The notes beneath the pieces are model-generated. The model saw only the letters and a list, made by a program, of their open reading frames with translations, made no database searches and had not been told where the DNA came from. Shown in pieces: positions 28,956 through 38,070 of a stretch of DNA of 64,000 nucleotides. The position numbers were made by a program, and so were the translations under genes. Origin of the DNA: Paraburkholderia translucens (GTDB lineage Bacteria; Pseudomonadota; Gammaproteobacteria; Burkholderiales; Burkholderiaceae); NCBI RefSeq assembly GCF_020881035.1, contig NZ_JAJITC010000004.1, positions 186,001 through 250,000 of the forward strand, in the 5' to 3' direction. Each line of letters begins with the position of its first letter. Within the stretch, counting starts at the first letter, position 1.

Positions 28956-29135
28956 AGCCGAGCCCGGCCAGGCAACGAGTATCTTTCTGGCGAAGTCCTC
29001 CCATCATCGTCGTCCATCAAGACCCGCCAAGCGCAAGAAAAAAGCGAACTCTTCTGCCGCAATCCAAAGCAGCATTGCAACCTGAAGGTACTCGCGTAGA
29101 AATGTCCCGAAGCGTTTAGTGCCGGCGAAACTGCA

Positions 29136-30368
29136 TCAGGCTGTGGTCGCCGCCAGCCTGGGTCGCAACGCATTGACCATGGCGTTGGCCATTTTTAGGA
29201 GCCAAGTCATCTGTTCCGATTCCATTTCGGGGCCTTCGTGCGGCTTGTACTCCACAAGCAGGACAGCAACGACGCGGTCACTATCTTCTGTTACATCCTT
29301 GATGTTAAACCGGACGGAATGGCCCAGTTCACTTTCCAGGGCAGATTGGTCCTCGAGCAATGTTTGCATGAGATTCCGCCCTTCGGGGCCTTTGAACTTC
29401 ACCATGAGCGCTGCAGTATGATTTGCTTCCCTGAAAGCGACCAGCCCGTTTGAAAGCGGGCCAGGCATGGCCATCCGAACCCAATTATTTCCGCCGTGCC
29501 GGGGCGGCGGCTGGTCAGGATGGTCAAAGCGTACCTCGTTGATAAATCGTGTCCAGAACGGCCGGTTCGGCCCGTACGAGGAACTGCCTGTGGTGCCCGA
29601 GTCCACCCCCTCCTTTCCGACGACCATCTCATCGGCGCGAGGCGGAATGAATGGGTCGGAGGTCGACGCTTCCCGGCCGACACCTACAAACACCTCTCGA
29701 CGGACGAGCTCCGTCTGCACTGGCACGTTGGGAACGAGGAGCGTTCGTCCGTTTGCGTCGCGGAAAAGCCGGATTTCGAGCAGCGCGAGCCGTGCGAGTA
29801 TGCCGCCCTGATTCGCCAATAGATTCTTGAGAGCATGCAGGTCACTTCGAATTCCATCGCCGGCGATTGCAAGCAGAAAGTCGCCTCGGCGGAGTGATTC
29901 ATTGACCGCGTCGACGAAACTTGCTTCATCGAGCTCGGGAAAGGCTTCGCTGACAGCCTTGAACATCGGATTCTCGCCGGTCAAGCCGCGCACTTGCTTC
30001 AGCTTGGCTTCAAGGTCCGAGTACGTTAGGCGGCCCATCAACGATGCATATTCGAATAGTTGTGCCACAACTTCGCGCCGCGCACCGGGGTTTCGCCAGA
30101 GTTTGCACTCAATCAGCACAAGACGCCCGGTCGGAGACACACCCAAAAGGTCTACAAAGACATTGGATGAGCCATACCGGAGCGGATATTCACGGCACAG
30201 CGGCATTAATGCTTCACCGTGCCCAAACATTTCGACCATTGGAACAAGAGTGGGGTGGTCAAACAGCTTTTCCTGCAACCAGTTCTCGTTGTGGCCAGCG
30301 GATAGCGAAACGCGCTGAAATCCTACGAGGCCTTCATCGGGCCCGTGCTCTTCAAGAAACACCGTCAT
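29136..30368 (-). CDS. Predicted PD-(D/E)XK nuclease protein
   Basis: 410 residues. Residues 28-125 look like a restriction-endonuclease fold: an acidic helix NENWLQEKLFDHP, then SSNVFVDLLGVSP (catalytic Asp), then LVLIECKLWRNPGARREVV (the E-x-K pair) and AQLFEYASLMG, an arrangement like NucS/DUF91 nucleases. The C-terminal 150 residues are unrecognised. It lies 142 nt downstream of the DUF2357 gene, same strand, so it could be a third component of that McrBC-like system. The nuclease call is from motif reading only. Confidence 0.6.
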   Translation of the reverse strand: MTVFLEEHGPDEGLVGFQRVSLSAGHNENWLQEKLFDHPTLVPMVEMFGHGEALMPLCREYPLRYGSSNVFVDLLGVSPTGRLVLIECKLWRNPGARREVVAQLFEYASLMGRLTYSDLEAKLKQVRGLTGENPMFKAVSEAFPELDEASFVDAVNESLRRGDFLLAIAGDGIRSDLHALKNLLANQGGILARLALLEIRLFRDANGRTLLVPNVPVQTELVRREVFVGVGREASTSDPFIPPRADEMVVGKEGVDSGTTGSSSYGPNRPFWTRFINEVRFDHPDQPPPRHGGNNWVRMAMPGPLSNGLVAFREANHTAALMVKFKGPEGRNLMQTLLEDQSALESELGHSVRFNIKDVTEDSDRVVAVLLVEYKPHEGPEMESEQMTWLLKMANAMVNALRPRLAATTA

Positions 30369-30510
30369 GCAACGCCTTTGTGAGGTTGTTGTTGTTCGAG
30401 AAAAACCCTACGTTGAATCCGATACGAATCCGATATGAAGCCGTTGTCTACGTAAGTTTGGCAATCTCACACGTCTTCGCCTGGCCATGCAGCCTTTTGC
30501 ATCATTTTCT

Positions 30511-32100
30511 TCAATCTGGTTGCAGTTGCAGTGCGCCCGTGCCAGTGCCCCAGCTTGTAATCAGGTCGACACATCGCTTCACGCCCGCGTCCCCAGCAAG
30601 AAACTGACTAATCGTGCCCACGCCGTGTTCATGCAGGAAGGAATCGACATCCAGAGACGGAACGTCCGCCACGGCTGGCAATAACAGAGCACAGAAAGTT
30701 GGCCGATGATGATGAACACGCAGGGAATCGTGGTAGATGTGGGCCGATTCCATCGCCTCGAGTACGTTGTCGCGTTTGCGCCTGTATTTTGCGTCCAGGA
30801 CCAGGAACTCGAATCGTGTGGGAGTTTGGATGGCGAGCACGATATCCGGTATGCGGAGACGCGACAGGCTCCAACCGGCACGATTTGACGAAGGAGCGCC
30901 CGCCGGAAAGTTCGCCTGAAAATGCGCTTCCAACCGGATTCCGTCTGTCAGTTCCAGGGAGTACGATTCGGCCGCCGAGACGATGCCGTTCCTGATGCTT
31001 TTCCACTGGGCCGGACCGAGTTTCTCAGCCAGTCTTGAAAGAAGGTGGACGAAGCTCCACGTCTCATAGACGCCCCAAGTTGGACTGACATGCAAGTGGT
31101 CCTGGTCGGAAGTACCTTCTACTCCACGAAGCAGCGCTCTGGTACCGTGCCTGTAAGCACTGCTGTAAGCCGGCTGAGCAGCAATCTGCGTGAGGCTTGC
31201 CGCCGAGGTCTCCAGACGGGAAACACTACGAAAGGGCTCGCGTGTGAGCAGACTGTTCGCCTCGCTGACCAGACGTTGCAGCAGGCGTTCTCTCCTTGGA
31301 CGCCGGAGTGCCTGTTCTTCCGGGTTTCCGCCGAACTGCCCCTGGTAGACTGCGGCGAGCAAGTCTGTCGCTTGGGCCTTAACCTTGGTAACGAGCGCCT
31401 TAAGCGCCCGATTTGAGGGCGTATCGAAAGTCTGTACTGGTGTCGATGTTGCGACACGTATGGAATCCAGGGACGCAGACTCGATAGCATGCCCCGCCAC
31501 AATGGCAGCAAGTCGCGGCTCACGCAGGGCAAGTGGATGAAGGCGCTTTGCCCGGGCGAGCGAGATAAGGCGGTCCGCCTGTAGAAGCGACCGGTGCGGT
31601 ACGCGGCATATCGCGCGAGCCTCCCGAAGAAAAACCGGCGCGTACCGCTTTAGTCTCGTCAGTCGGACGAGGTTGTCGAGCGGGCTGATTGCTGGGTCAT
31701 TCCCGAATGACATGGCGGCGCTAGTTTCACCGAGCAGGAGAGACGCCCGGAAGTCACGAATTTCGCGCACCATCGTCTCAAACTGCTCGTCGCCTGTCTT
31801 TTCTGATGACGGGCCGACCTGCGCGTAGTACACAGTATCGGCGTCCGGATGAATCGAGACGCCAATCTCCACGCGACCAGCGTAAAACGTCGGCGTCCAT
31901 TCGTAGCGACCGTCTTTGTCCGCGCGAACTTCCACATCATCGACGAATAGCTGTGCCGTATAAACATCCAGGATTTCGAAGACGCACTTCTCGCACTCCC
32001 GCAGACCGGTAATGGTGTCGCCCGGATAGTATGTCGTCGGCGCGGCAGGCGAACCAACGAGGCGAACAAGTAACGGGGGCCCTGAGATATTGTCGTTCAC
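30511..32100 (-). CDS. DUF2357/McrC-like restriction endonuclease partner
   Basis: 529 residues starting with GTG at 32100, only 5 nt after the AAA+ gene stop. The N-terminal part (residues 1-130) is beta-rich, as in DUF2357 proteins. The C-terminal part has a PD-(D/E)XK site: LRIPDIVLAIQTPTRFEFLV with DAKYRRKRDNVLEAMESAHI. By analogy with McrC it would be the nuclease subunit driven by the upstream AAA+ ATPase. The pairing of a DUF2357 protein with an McrB-family ATPase is known; the substrate (modified DNA or RNA) is not evident. Confidence 0.8.
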   Translation of the reverse strand: MNDNISGPPLLVRLVGSPAAPTTYYPGDTITGLRECEKCVFEILDVYTAQLFVDDVEVRADKDGRYEWTPTFYAGRVEIGVSIHPDADTVYYAQVGPSSEKTGDEQFETMVREIRDFRASLLLGETSAAMSFGNDPAISPLDNLVRLTRLKRYAPVFLREARAICRVPHRSLLQADRLISLARAKRLHPLALREPRLAAIVAGHAIESASLDSIRVATSTPVQTFDTPSNRALKALVTKVKAQATDLLAAVYQGQFGGNPEEQALRRPRRERLLQRLVSEANSLLTREPFRSVSRLETSAASLTQIAAQPAYSSAYRHGTRALLRGVEGTSDQDHLHVSPTWGVYETWSFVHLLSRLAEKLGPAQWKSIRNGIVSAAESYSLELTDGIRLEAHFQANFPAGAPSSNRAGWSLSRLRIPDIVLAIQTPTRFEFLVLDAKYRRKRDNVLEAMESAHIYHDSLRVHHHRPTFCALLLPAVADVPSLDVDSFLHEHGVGTISQFLAGDAGVKRCVDLITSWGTGTGALQLQPD

Positions 32101-32105
32101 TGAGT

Positions 32106-34373
32106 TTATCGCCAGAATCGCGCAGTTCCTGTTTCCTTCAGGTCCGCAACAAGGGCCGACACCTTTTCCGCGCAGCGTTTTAGGCCGTGCTCAAGCAGCG
32201 AGGTTCGGGCCGACTCGAGCGCAAGGTGGAACCGGTCCGTGCTTTCGCCGCGCAATTTGGGTAGTACTTTTGCGTAGACGACCGCGTCGAGTGCATCGAC
32301 CTCTGTCGCTCCCGATTGAACGGCCAGCTGCAAATATCTCAGCACATCCTCAATCGTTCTCCAGCCGAAATGCAGGCGGACCGGTGCGAGGGCGGTGCTC
32401 AGGTCCCCGAGAAGCTTTTTGACGGATGCCTGCAAATCCGAAGTCAATTCAAAATTGTTCCAACCCGGGAACGCTTCGACGCTTATGTTCCAGAACTCCA
32501 GTGTGAACGCACGGTCCAGAACCTTGTCGGACAGACCGTGGGTTGTTTCGTCCATATTCAACGTACCGATGATGGCTAGATTGGAAGGATAGCGAACCCG
32601 GCGGGGGACGTCTGTGGCCTCCTCTGCCATGTCGTGCAGGTCAATCCAGCCCCGCGTTTCCATGGCCGACAGCAGGGGCGCGAGATACTGCTCCGGATGA
32701 GAAAGATTCATCTCGTCAAGAACCACTAAGTAGGGGCGCGCAGGGTCGTTTACTGCTCGCAACAGTAGTTCGAGGAATGGCGCCGAACAATATTGCTGAT
32801 TTAATGGGCTTACATAACCGAAAAGCGGTGTCGGGTCGAACCAACCCGGTTGAACAGGAATCACACGTACCCGTTCGGTTTGACCATTCTCAATACCACA
32901 GAGGGCGACGCCATAGTTCCAGGCGAGTTGTGTCTTACCCGAGCCCGATATTCCGGTCAGCACCGCAAAGTGGCGCACGGGGTGAGACCACAATCCAACG
33001 TGAAGTTGACGAACAAGGTCACCGGGAAACAGCAGCTTGCCCCCATTGACGCTCTCCAGCCTTTTCGCAACCTCGGCGAACACTGGAACCGTTGCCGGGA
33101 CATCGACATTGTCGAGAGTTAGCTGCGCGGGTACGGAGACTGTTGGCAAAGCTTCGGGAGTCCACGTGACCTTGTGCGCCCAGATTTTTCCGCGCTCTGT
33201 GAGCGAACACTTGCGCGCCGGGTCCAACTCAAGCACCGCGAGGCTATTGAGCCATGCAATAACCGCGCGCGGAATCGCATCGGAGGTCCAACCTGGATTC
33301 ACCTGCTTCAGGGTCTCCACCAAGTCGACAAGCGGTCGTGGGCCGGCTTCGAGTGTCTTGATAACGTGGTCGACGCCGAGAATCCTGGTCAGGAGATGGT
33401 CTGCGAACTCATCCGGGTCCTGTGTGTCCAGGAGGTTCAATCCACGCGCGTTAAGGCGATACACCGCACCGTCGCGAACACACAGGTCAAACTCGCGGGT
33501 GACCGTAGTGATGACGGTGCTTACACTGCTATCCAGCAAGGTTGGATTGCTTCGTCGGACCTCGTCAGCAAGCTCCTCTCTGGTCAACCCGTCTTTCAGG
33601 ACTTGAACGAATTCGAGGAGTGTTGCGAAGTACCCCTTGAGCGCGGTCAGCCCTTTCCGTCTGAGCGACGCAGGTAATGGTCGAAGTCCAACTGGCGTTG
33701 CGGAATCGGTGCCACCTGGCGATGGCTCGGCTTCCAATTCAGGTTCGTCGACAATATGTTCGTACAGGAACCACGGCAGGGAGAGTCGTTCGACTTCGGC
33801 GTCCGACCTGTTCGGGTCGACCGGGCCGAGGAGTGTTTCGAGTCGACGCTTGATGGCCATGTGAGCGTGGACGGCATGGTCACTTGCCGTACCGCCCATC
33901 GCGCGATGAAGGAACTTAAGTGCACCAACGTCGGCAAGTGTCGTAAAGTGCTGTGGAAATCGCGCGCACATTACGCGATTCAATTTCAGACGTGCGACGC
34001 GTCCGCACTTTTCCCCCAAACGACGTTCGAGCTCCTTGTACAGGGTGGTCAGATGAACCTCTACCTGAGCTTCGTCGTCCGGCAACACGTCACTAAACGC
34101 CTGGCTGAACCACTCGCGAAACTCCGGGTCATCGAGCGCCGGCCCTACTTTGACGCTACCCATCCCGGTAGCTGACACCGATTCATCGCTCCACAATTCT
34201 TCCAGAAAATCACGATTCGCAAAGTCAACGGAGGTCGCTGCCTTGACACGCGCAAGATGTTCACGAAGACGCGGGTACCAAGACTGCGCCGCGCCCGTCG
34301 ACTCGGCGAGCGACGCCGTAATCGCTTCACCCAATGCTGCGTCGGACGTCAGGTCCTGGTTCTTGTCTTTCAT
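32106..34373 (-). CDS. McrB-family AAA+ ATPase
   Basis: 755-residue motor subunit of an McrBC-like type IV defence system. Walker A GISGSGKTQLAW is near residue 474, Walker B LVVLDEMNLSHPEQY near 549, and IIGTLNMDETTHGLSDKVLDRA near 602 with the arginine-finger side. Classical McrB has NTAD, which reads guanine; here it is NMDETT, so nucleotide preference may differ. Residues 1-440 hold helical, unrecognised sequence, including a winged-helix-like block at about 240-400, presumably the target-recognition part. It is followed at once by the DUF2357 nuclease gene. Confidence 0.87.
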   Translation of the reverse strand: MKDKNQDLTSDAALGEAITASLAESTGAAQSWYPRLREHLARVKAATSVDFANRDFLEELWSDESVSATGMGSVKVGPALDDPEFREWFSQAFSDVLPDDEAQVEVHLTTLYKELERRLGEKCGRVARLKLNRVMCARFPQHFTTLADVGALKFLHRAMGGTASDHAVHAHMAIKRRLETLLGPVDPNRSDAEVERLSLPWFLYEHIVDEPELEAEPSPGGTDSATPVGLRPLPASLRRKGLTALKGYFATLLEFVQVLKDGLTREELADEVRRSNPTLLDSSVSTVITTVTREFDLCVRDGAVYRLNARGLNLLDTQDPDEFADHLLTRILGVDHVIKTLEAGPRPLVDLVETLKQVNPGWTSDAIPRAVIAWLNSLAVLELDPARKCSLTERGKIWAHKVTWTPEALPTVSVPAQLTLDNVDVPATVPVFAEVAKRLESVNGGKLLFPGDLVRQLHVGLWSHPVRHFAVLTGISGSGKTQLAWNYGVALCGIENGQTERVRVIPVQPGWFDPTPLFGYVSPLNQQYCSAPFLELLLRAVNDPARPYLVVLDEMNLSHPEQYLAPLLSAMETRGWIDLHDMAEEATDVPRRVRYPSNLAIIGTLNMDETTHGLSDKVLDRAFTLEFWNISVEAFPGWNNFELTSDLQASVKKLLGDLSTALAPVRLHFGWRTIEDVLRYLQLAVQSGATEVDALDAVVYAKVLPKLRGESTDRFHLALESARTSLLEHGLKRCAEKVSALVADLKETGTARFWR

Positions 34374-34426
34374 GCTAAAAATCCTTTACGCGCAAGTTCT
34401 TTATGCCAAAAGCGAGCCGCTCGTGA

Positions 34427-34867
34427 ATGGTATCAACGAAGAAGGCGGTTGCCCCGCCGGCGACGCGTGCGGTCGTGAAGACGGTGGCTGCAAAGAATGC
34501 TACTACGGGCAAAGCAGTTGCGGGCAAATGTCGATGCCAACGAGGCGGGAGAAGCCTCACTGGAGATGAGCACGTAACCGAGCGCGTGTTTCGCGTGTTG
34601 ATTGATGACGCGGGACCTGCCTATCCACCGACATCGTCTGACGCCGTGCCTTCGCAAATTCCGCTGAGACCATGCGCTCGCGAACAGCAAACCTACGGTC
34701 AAGACGTGTTGAATCTCGTGCTTGCAAAAGGCTATCTTTCCAAGCTCCTCGAGAATCAGTCTGCACGACAATATGTTTCCCAACGTCATCCGGATTTGAT
34801 GATGGAGTTCGAGTCCATCATTGCAGCAATTTCACTGGACCAGCAGCAATTCAGTCCAGCCCTCTAA
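34427..34867 (+). CDS. Possible RepB C-terminal-domain fragment
   Basis: 146 codons on the strand opposite to its neighbours, in a 760-nt gap. The first 40 residues are Ala/Lys-rich. Residues 85-146 (EQQTYGQDVLNLVLAKGYLS, then QYVSQRHPDLMMEFESI) resemble the C-terminal domain of plasmid partition RepB-type proteins found in integrative elements. The expected ParB-like N-terminal domain is missing, so this is more likely a relic than a working gene. The 268 nt to the end of the helicase gene hold nothing I recognise. Confidence 0.4.
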   Translation: MVSTKKAVAPPATRAVVKTVAAKNATTGKAVAGKCRCQRGGRSLTGDEHVTERVFRVLIDDAGPAYPPTSSDAVPSQIPLRPCAREQQTYGQDVLNLVLAKGYLSKLLENQSARQYVSQRHPDLMMEFESIIAAISLDQQQFSPAL

Positions 34868-35135
34868 ACGACTGGCTTCAAACGCGGCGGAGAGACGTAT
34901 TAACGATTTGCGCCACCGCGGGCCTCACTGCGGAGGCTGTTCCGACCGCTACTGGCATATGACTGTGCTCGGAGTCTTCCGGTCCACTGCGAGACAATGG
35001 GCCTTCGTGGCGGGCTGGCAGGCACGAGTAGTTATTGAGCGCCGTGACGTTGACGGTCGCGATACATCCGTCCAGACCGTGTGGCCGTAGATTTCGGTGA
35101 CCCTTGAACGAATCACGAGCTGGAATCACGAAGCG

Positions 35136-37835
35136 TCAGTCCAACGGTTCTATCGTCCTAACGATAACGGCTCCTTCATCGACCAGTTCCCGCAGAAAAG
35201 AAGAGCGGTACCCAGCGACCGTGAACATTGCCACGGACCGACGGGCACGTGTTAGCGCTACGTAAAAGAGGCGTCGTTCCTCCGCGAAGGGGTATGGGTC
35301 GGTGCCTGGCATGGCCAGCGCAAGTACCGGGTCATCCTCTCGCGTGTTCGGAAAGCCCCGGCTGACCATGCCCGGCAGAATGACATAGTCGGCTTCAGCG
35401 CCCTTCGAGCTGTGCATGGTGAAAAACGACAATCCGATTTCCCCTCCGTACCGGGCCTGCCAGCCAGATGGGACTACCGAGTTGTCAGCGTTGTACCGGC
35501 CGAGAATAAATACAACGATTTTTCTGTCGCGTGCACGGGGAATACTTCCGTCGCGGATGCCACGATGCAGCTTCGCAAGATAATCGTCGACGGCATTCTG
35601 GACCTGGAATCGTGTCTTGACCTGGAAGGCCTCCAGCACTGGCCCGGTAGCAGGCGTCGATGACACGACGTTCTTTTTAATTTGCTGCGGGTTCTTCGTC
35701 ACGAACCGGCTGGATACGTCGCACAGTGCCTGGGGGCATCGGTACGTCTGTTCGAGCCGGAGTACCTTGGAATGGCCAAACCATTTAGAGAAGCCACTCA
35801 TCACGGACACGTCGGCACCTGCGAAGCGGTTGATAGACTGCCAGTCGTCGCCCACGCCAAAAAAATATCGGTGCCCAGGATGCAGCGGTGCTGCGAGGAC
35901 ATAGACGCTATCAAGTGTCGTCCCGAAAGTCATCTGCGCCCCATTCGGCCGGGCGTTCGCGAGAGCGCAGCAGAGTCGAGCCCGGGCGCGCGATGCATCC
36001 TGGAATTCGTCCGCCATGACAAGCCGGTACGGTGAGACGTATCGACCGCTTTCAACATGCTCAGCCGCGTGATTCAGCATGTCCTCGAAGTCGATTCCGT
36101 CCTCATCGGCCAATGCTGCATTCCAGGCTTCGAGAATCGGCTCGAAAAGGTCGAGGAACATTCGGTGCCGATGCTTAAAGGCATCTTTGGGCATACCGTC
36201 CAAGCGCTTACGCATGTCGTCGACGGACAGGCAGTTGCTCTTCGTGTGGACGATGAACGACCGGATGAGCCCAATCAGTAGAGCGCTATCAATTGGGGGC
36301 TGCCCATACTTCGGGACGGGACGGTCCGGGTTCGGGTCGAGGACAATCCCATGTGAAGTGAGGGCCTGCTCAAGGTTGCGCAGGGCTTCCCCAGTGCGAA
36401 CCTGGTGAGATGTCGTCTCGATGAGCTGGGTACCACGGCGCTCGTGCTCTTCGCGTTTCCAGACTACGCCCGACATGTAGTTCTCGAAATGAGGTGGCGG
36501 TTCGCCGTTGGCGTCCAGAGCGAAGTGTTCGTGGTAGAGGCCGATGTCCGGATAGTAAAAGTCGGGCTTGTACTGGCGATGTTCTGCCGTTTTTGTGTTG
36601 TACTCGTAAGGTCTTTCGTAAACGTATCTGACACCCTGATAGAACAGCCAGTTTGCAATGAAGCATTCTTCTTGGCTGCGCACAAACTTTCCGTCGATGG
36701 TCTTAATTTTTGCGTTGCCATCCCGGTCGACGGCGTCCGGGGTTTCCTGCTCACCAAACTTCGGGAAGTCCCGGCCAAACACAATACGGAAGAGGTCCCA
36801 GTTCGTGCGGAATGTAGCCGACTGGTCTTTAAGACGGTCGACGATTTCCATCAATTTTTGTTGACCGACTCGTACGTCGATTGCCCAGTCAGGCACATCC
36901 GGCTTCTCATCCGTCGCTTTGCCGATGATACTGAGCCCTAGCGCGTGGAACGTCCGCGCCTCCACCATGACATCCCTCATACCCAGCCGGTCGAAGGATT
37001 GGCGAGCGCGGCCCTCAAGCTCGTCGGCAGCCTTCTTGTTAAAGGCCAGCAGAAGAACCAGGTCGGGACGCACGATATCGCGACGGATTGCATATGCTGC
37101 TTTTGCGACCATGGTCGATGTCTTCCCCGACCCGGCTGATGCAACAACCAGCACACGGTCCTCGAAACAGATGACGGCCCGCGCCTGCTCTTCTGTCAGC
37201 GGTTTGCTTTCGACCACGTCAAAAAGGTCCTTGCAGGCGACTAGCTCCCGCTGCGTGTGTTCTTCATTCTTCTGCTCCCAATAGGCTGGCCAGTCACGAC
37301 GCCAGATTTTGAGCACTGATTCGACGTAGTCCGCTTCGCCGGGAAGTCTGGCACGAACCGAAGGGTCTCCGAATAGCCTCCAGAGTTCCTCATCGGAATA
37401 ATTCGAGGTTGGTCGCCAGGACTCGAATACTGCTTGCCAGCTCTGGGGTATCCAGAGTCTTTCCCTCTCAAATTTGGCTAGTTGAGCGTCGCCCAGCTGC
37501 AGCCAGGCCAATATCTGGTTGTACGCGTGGTTGAATAAATATGAACGCTCGCACGCAGCAATTGACTGCTCAAGTTCCCGCGCCCGTTCATTCGGTAGTC
37601 CATCAATGCGGATTGCGTCTGGTTGTCCGGCCCGAAAGGTGATGTCTGCCCAAAACACGCCCCGCTTGATGTGCGGACGGCGCTTACCATCAAGGTCGAG
37701 TCTGATAGTCACCTTGCCACTTACGAAGAGAACGAGGGCGCCATCTATCAGGCGCAGAACCCAGTTTTTCGATTTCGTGAATATCTGGCCATAGTGGGAA
37801 GGTGCCCACTGCTTGTCTCTATTCGCGTTGGTCAT
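35136..37835 (-). CDS. HelD-like SF1 helicase with inserted nuclease-like domain
   Basis: 899 residues, against about 684 for E. coli DNA helicase IV (HelD). Colinear with HelD: N-terminal KRGVFWADITF region, Walker A ASAGSGKTSTMVAKA at 232-246, DEFQD at 609, GDDWQSINRFAGAD at 662, TMHSSKGAEADYVI at 806 and LFYVALTRARRSVA at 857. The extra length lies mainly at about 385-480, where QEECFIANWLFYQG, YKPDFYYPDIGLYHEHF and LIETTSHQ suggest a PD-(D/E)XK fold. Its start overlaps the end of a small ORF that follows tniQ, so it seems to be the last gene of the tns operon. It may act as a helicase-nuclease in defence or in element processing. Confidence 0.85.
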   Translation of the reverse strand: MTNANRDKQWAPSHYGQIFTKSKNWVLRLIDGALVLFVSGKVTIRLDLDGKRRPHIKRGVFWADITFRAGQPDAIRIDGLPNERARELEQSIAACERSYLFNHAYNQILAWLQLGDAQLAKFERERLWIPQSWQAVFESWRPTSNYSDEELWRLFGDPSVRARLPGEADYVESVLKIWRRDWPAYWEQKNEEHTQRELVACKDLFDVVESKPLTEEQARAVICFEDRVLVVASAGSGKTSTMVAKAAYAIRRDIVRPDLVLLLAFNKKAADELEGRARQSFDRLGMRDVMVEARTFHALGLSIIGKATDEKPDVPDWAIDVRVGQQKLMEIVDRLKDQSATFRTNWDLFRIVFGRDFPKFGEQETPDAVDRDGNAKIKTIDGKFVRSQEECFIANWLFYQGVRYVYERPYEYNTKTAEHRQYKPDFYYPDIGLYHEHFALDANGEPPPHFENYMSGVVWKREEHERRGTQLIETTSHQVRTGEALRNLEQALTSHGIVLDPNPDRPVPKYGQPPIDSALLIGLIRSFIVHTKSNCLSVDDMRKRLDGMPKDAFKHRHRMFLDLFEPILEAWNAALADEDGIDFEDMLNHAAEHVESGRYVSPYRLVMADEFQDASRARARLCCALANARPNGAQMTFGTTLDSVYVLAAPLHPGHRYFFGVGDDWQSINRFAGADVSVMSGFSKWFGHSKVLRLEQTYRCPQALCDVSSRFVTKNPQQIKKNVVSSTPATGPVLEAFQVKTRFQVQNAVDDYLAKLHRGIRDGSIPRARDRKIVVFILGRYNADNSVVPSGWQARYGGEIGLSFFTMHSSKGAEADYVILPGMVSRGFPNTREDDPVLALAMPGTDPYPFAEERRLFYVALTRARRSVAMFTVAGYRSSFLRELVDEGAVIVRTIEPLD

Positions 37836-38052
37836 TGATATTAACCGGCGTATGGGATGCCCGGTAGTTGAGCGGGCGACGCCGGTCTATCTCAAAAGAA
37901 TACCAGCGTAGCGGGTTCAAATGGCAAACGGAAGCCGTGGGACCGGCGAAACTTAGGCCAAGCCGGTGAGCCAGGTTCTGGCACGTTTCGTAGGGCATCC
38001 ACAGCTCGTCGTTAGTGAAACCGGCGACATACTGTCCGTCTTTCTGGCGCAC
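37819..38052 (-). CDS. Small protein between tniQ and helicase
   Basis: 77 residues from a GTG at 38052, 18 nt after the tniQ stop; the end overlaps the helicase start by 17 nt. The sequence (DELWMPYETCQNLAHRLGLS, then PLRWYSFEIDRRRPLNYR) is of mixed composition and looks like real protein, not a shadow. I recognise no domain. Tight packing with tniQ and the helicase supports expression as part of the same transcript. GTG start and weak Shine-Dalgarno make the exact start uncertain. Confidence 0.5.
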   Translation of the reverse strand: MRQKDGQYVAGFTNDELWMPYETCQNLAHRLGLSFAGPTASVCHLNPLRWYSFEIDRRRPLNYRASHTPVNINDQRE

Positions 38053-38070
38053 CAGAACTTTCGGCTACTG

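Noticed and set aside
28748..29173. A 141-codon minus-strand ORF
   Set aside because: It overlaps the end of the nuclease gene and runs through the RTCTCRC array; its composition (many Arg, Ser, Pro) looks like untranslated sequence.
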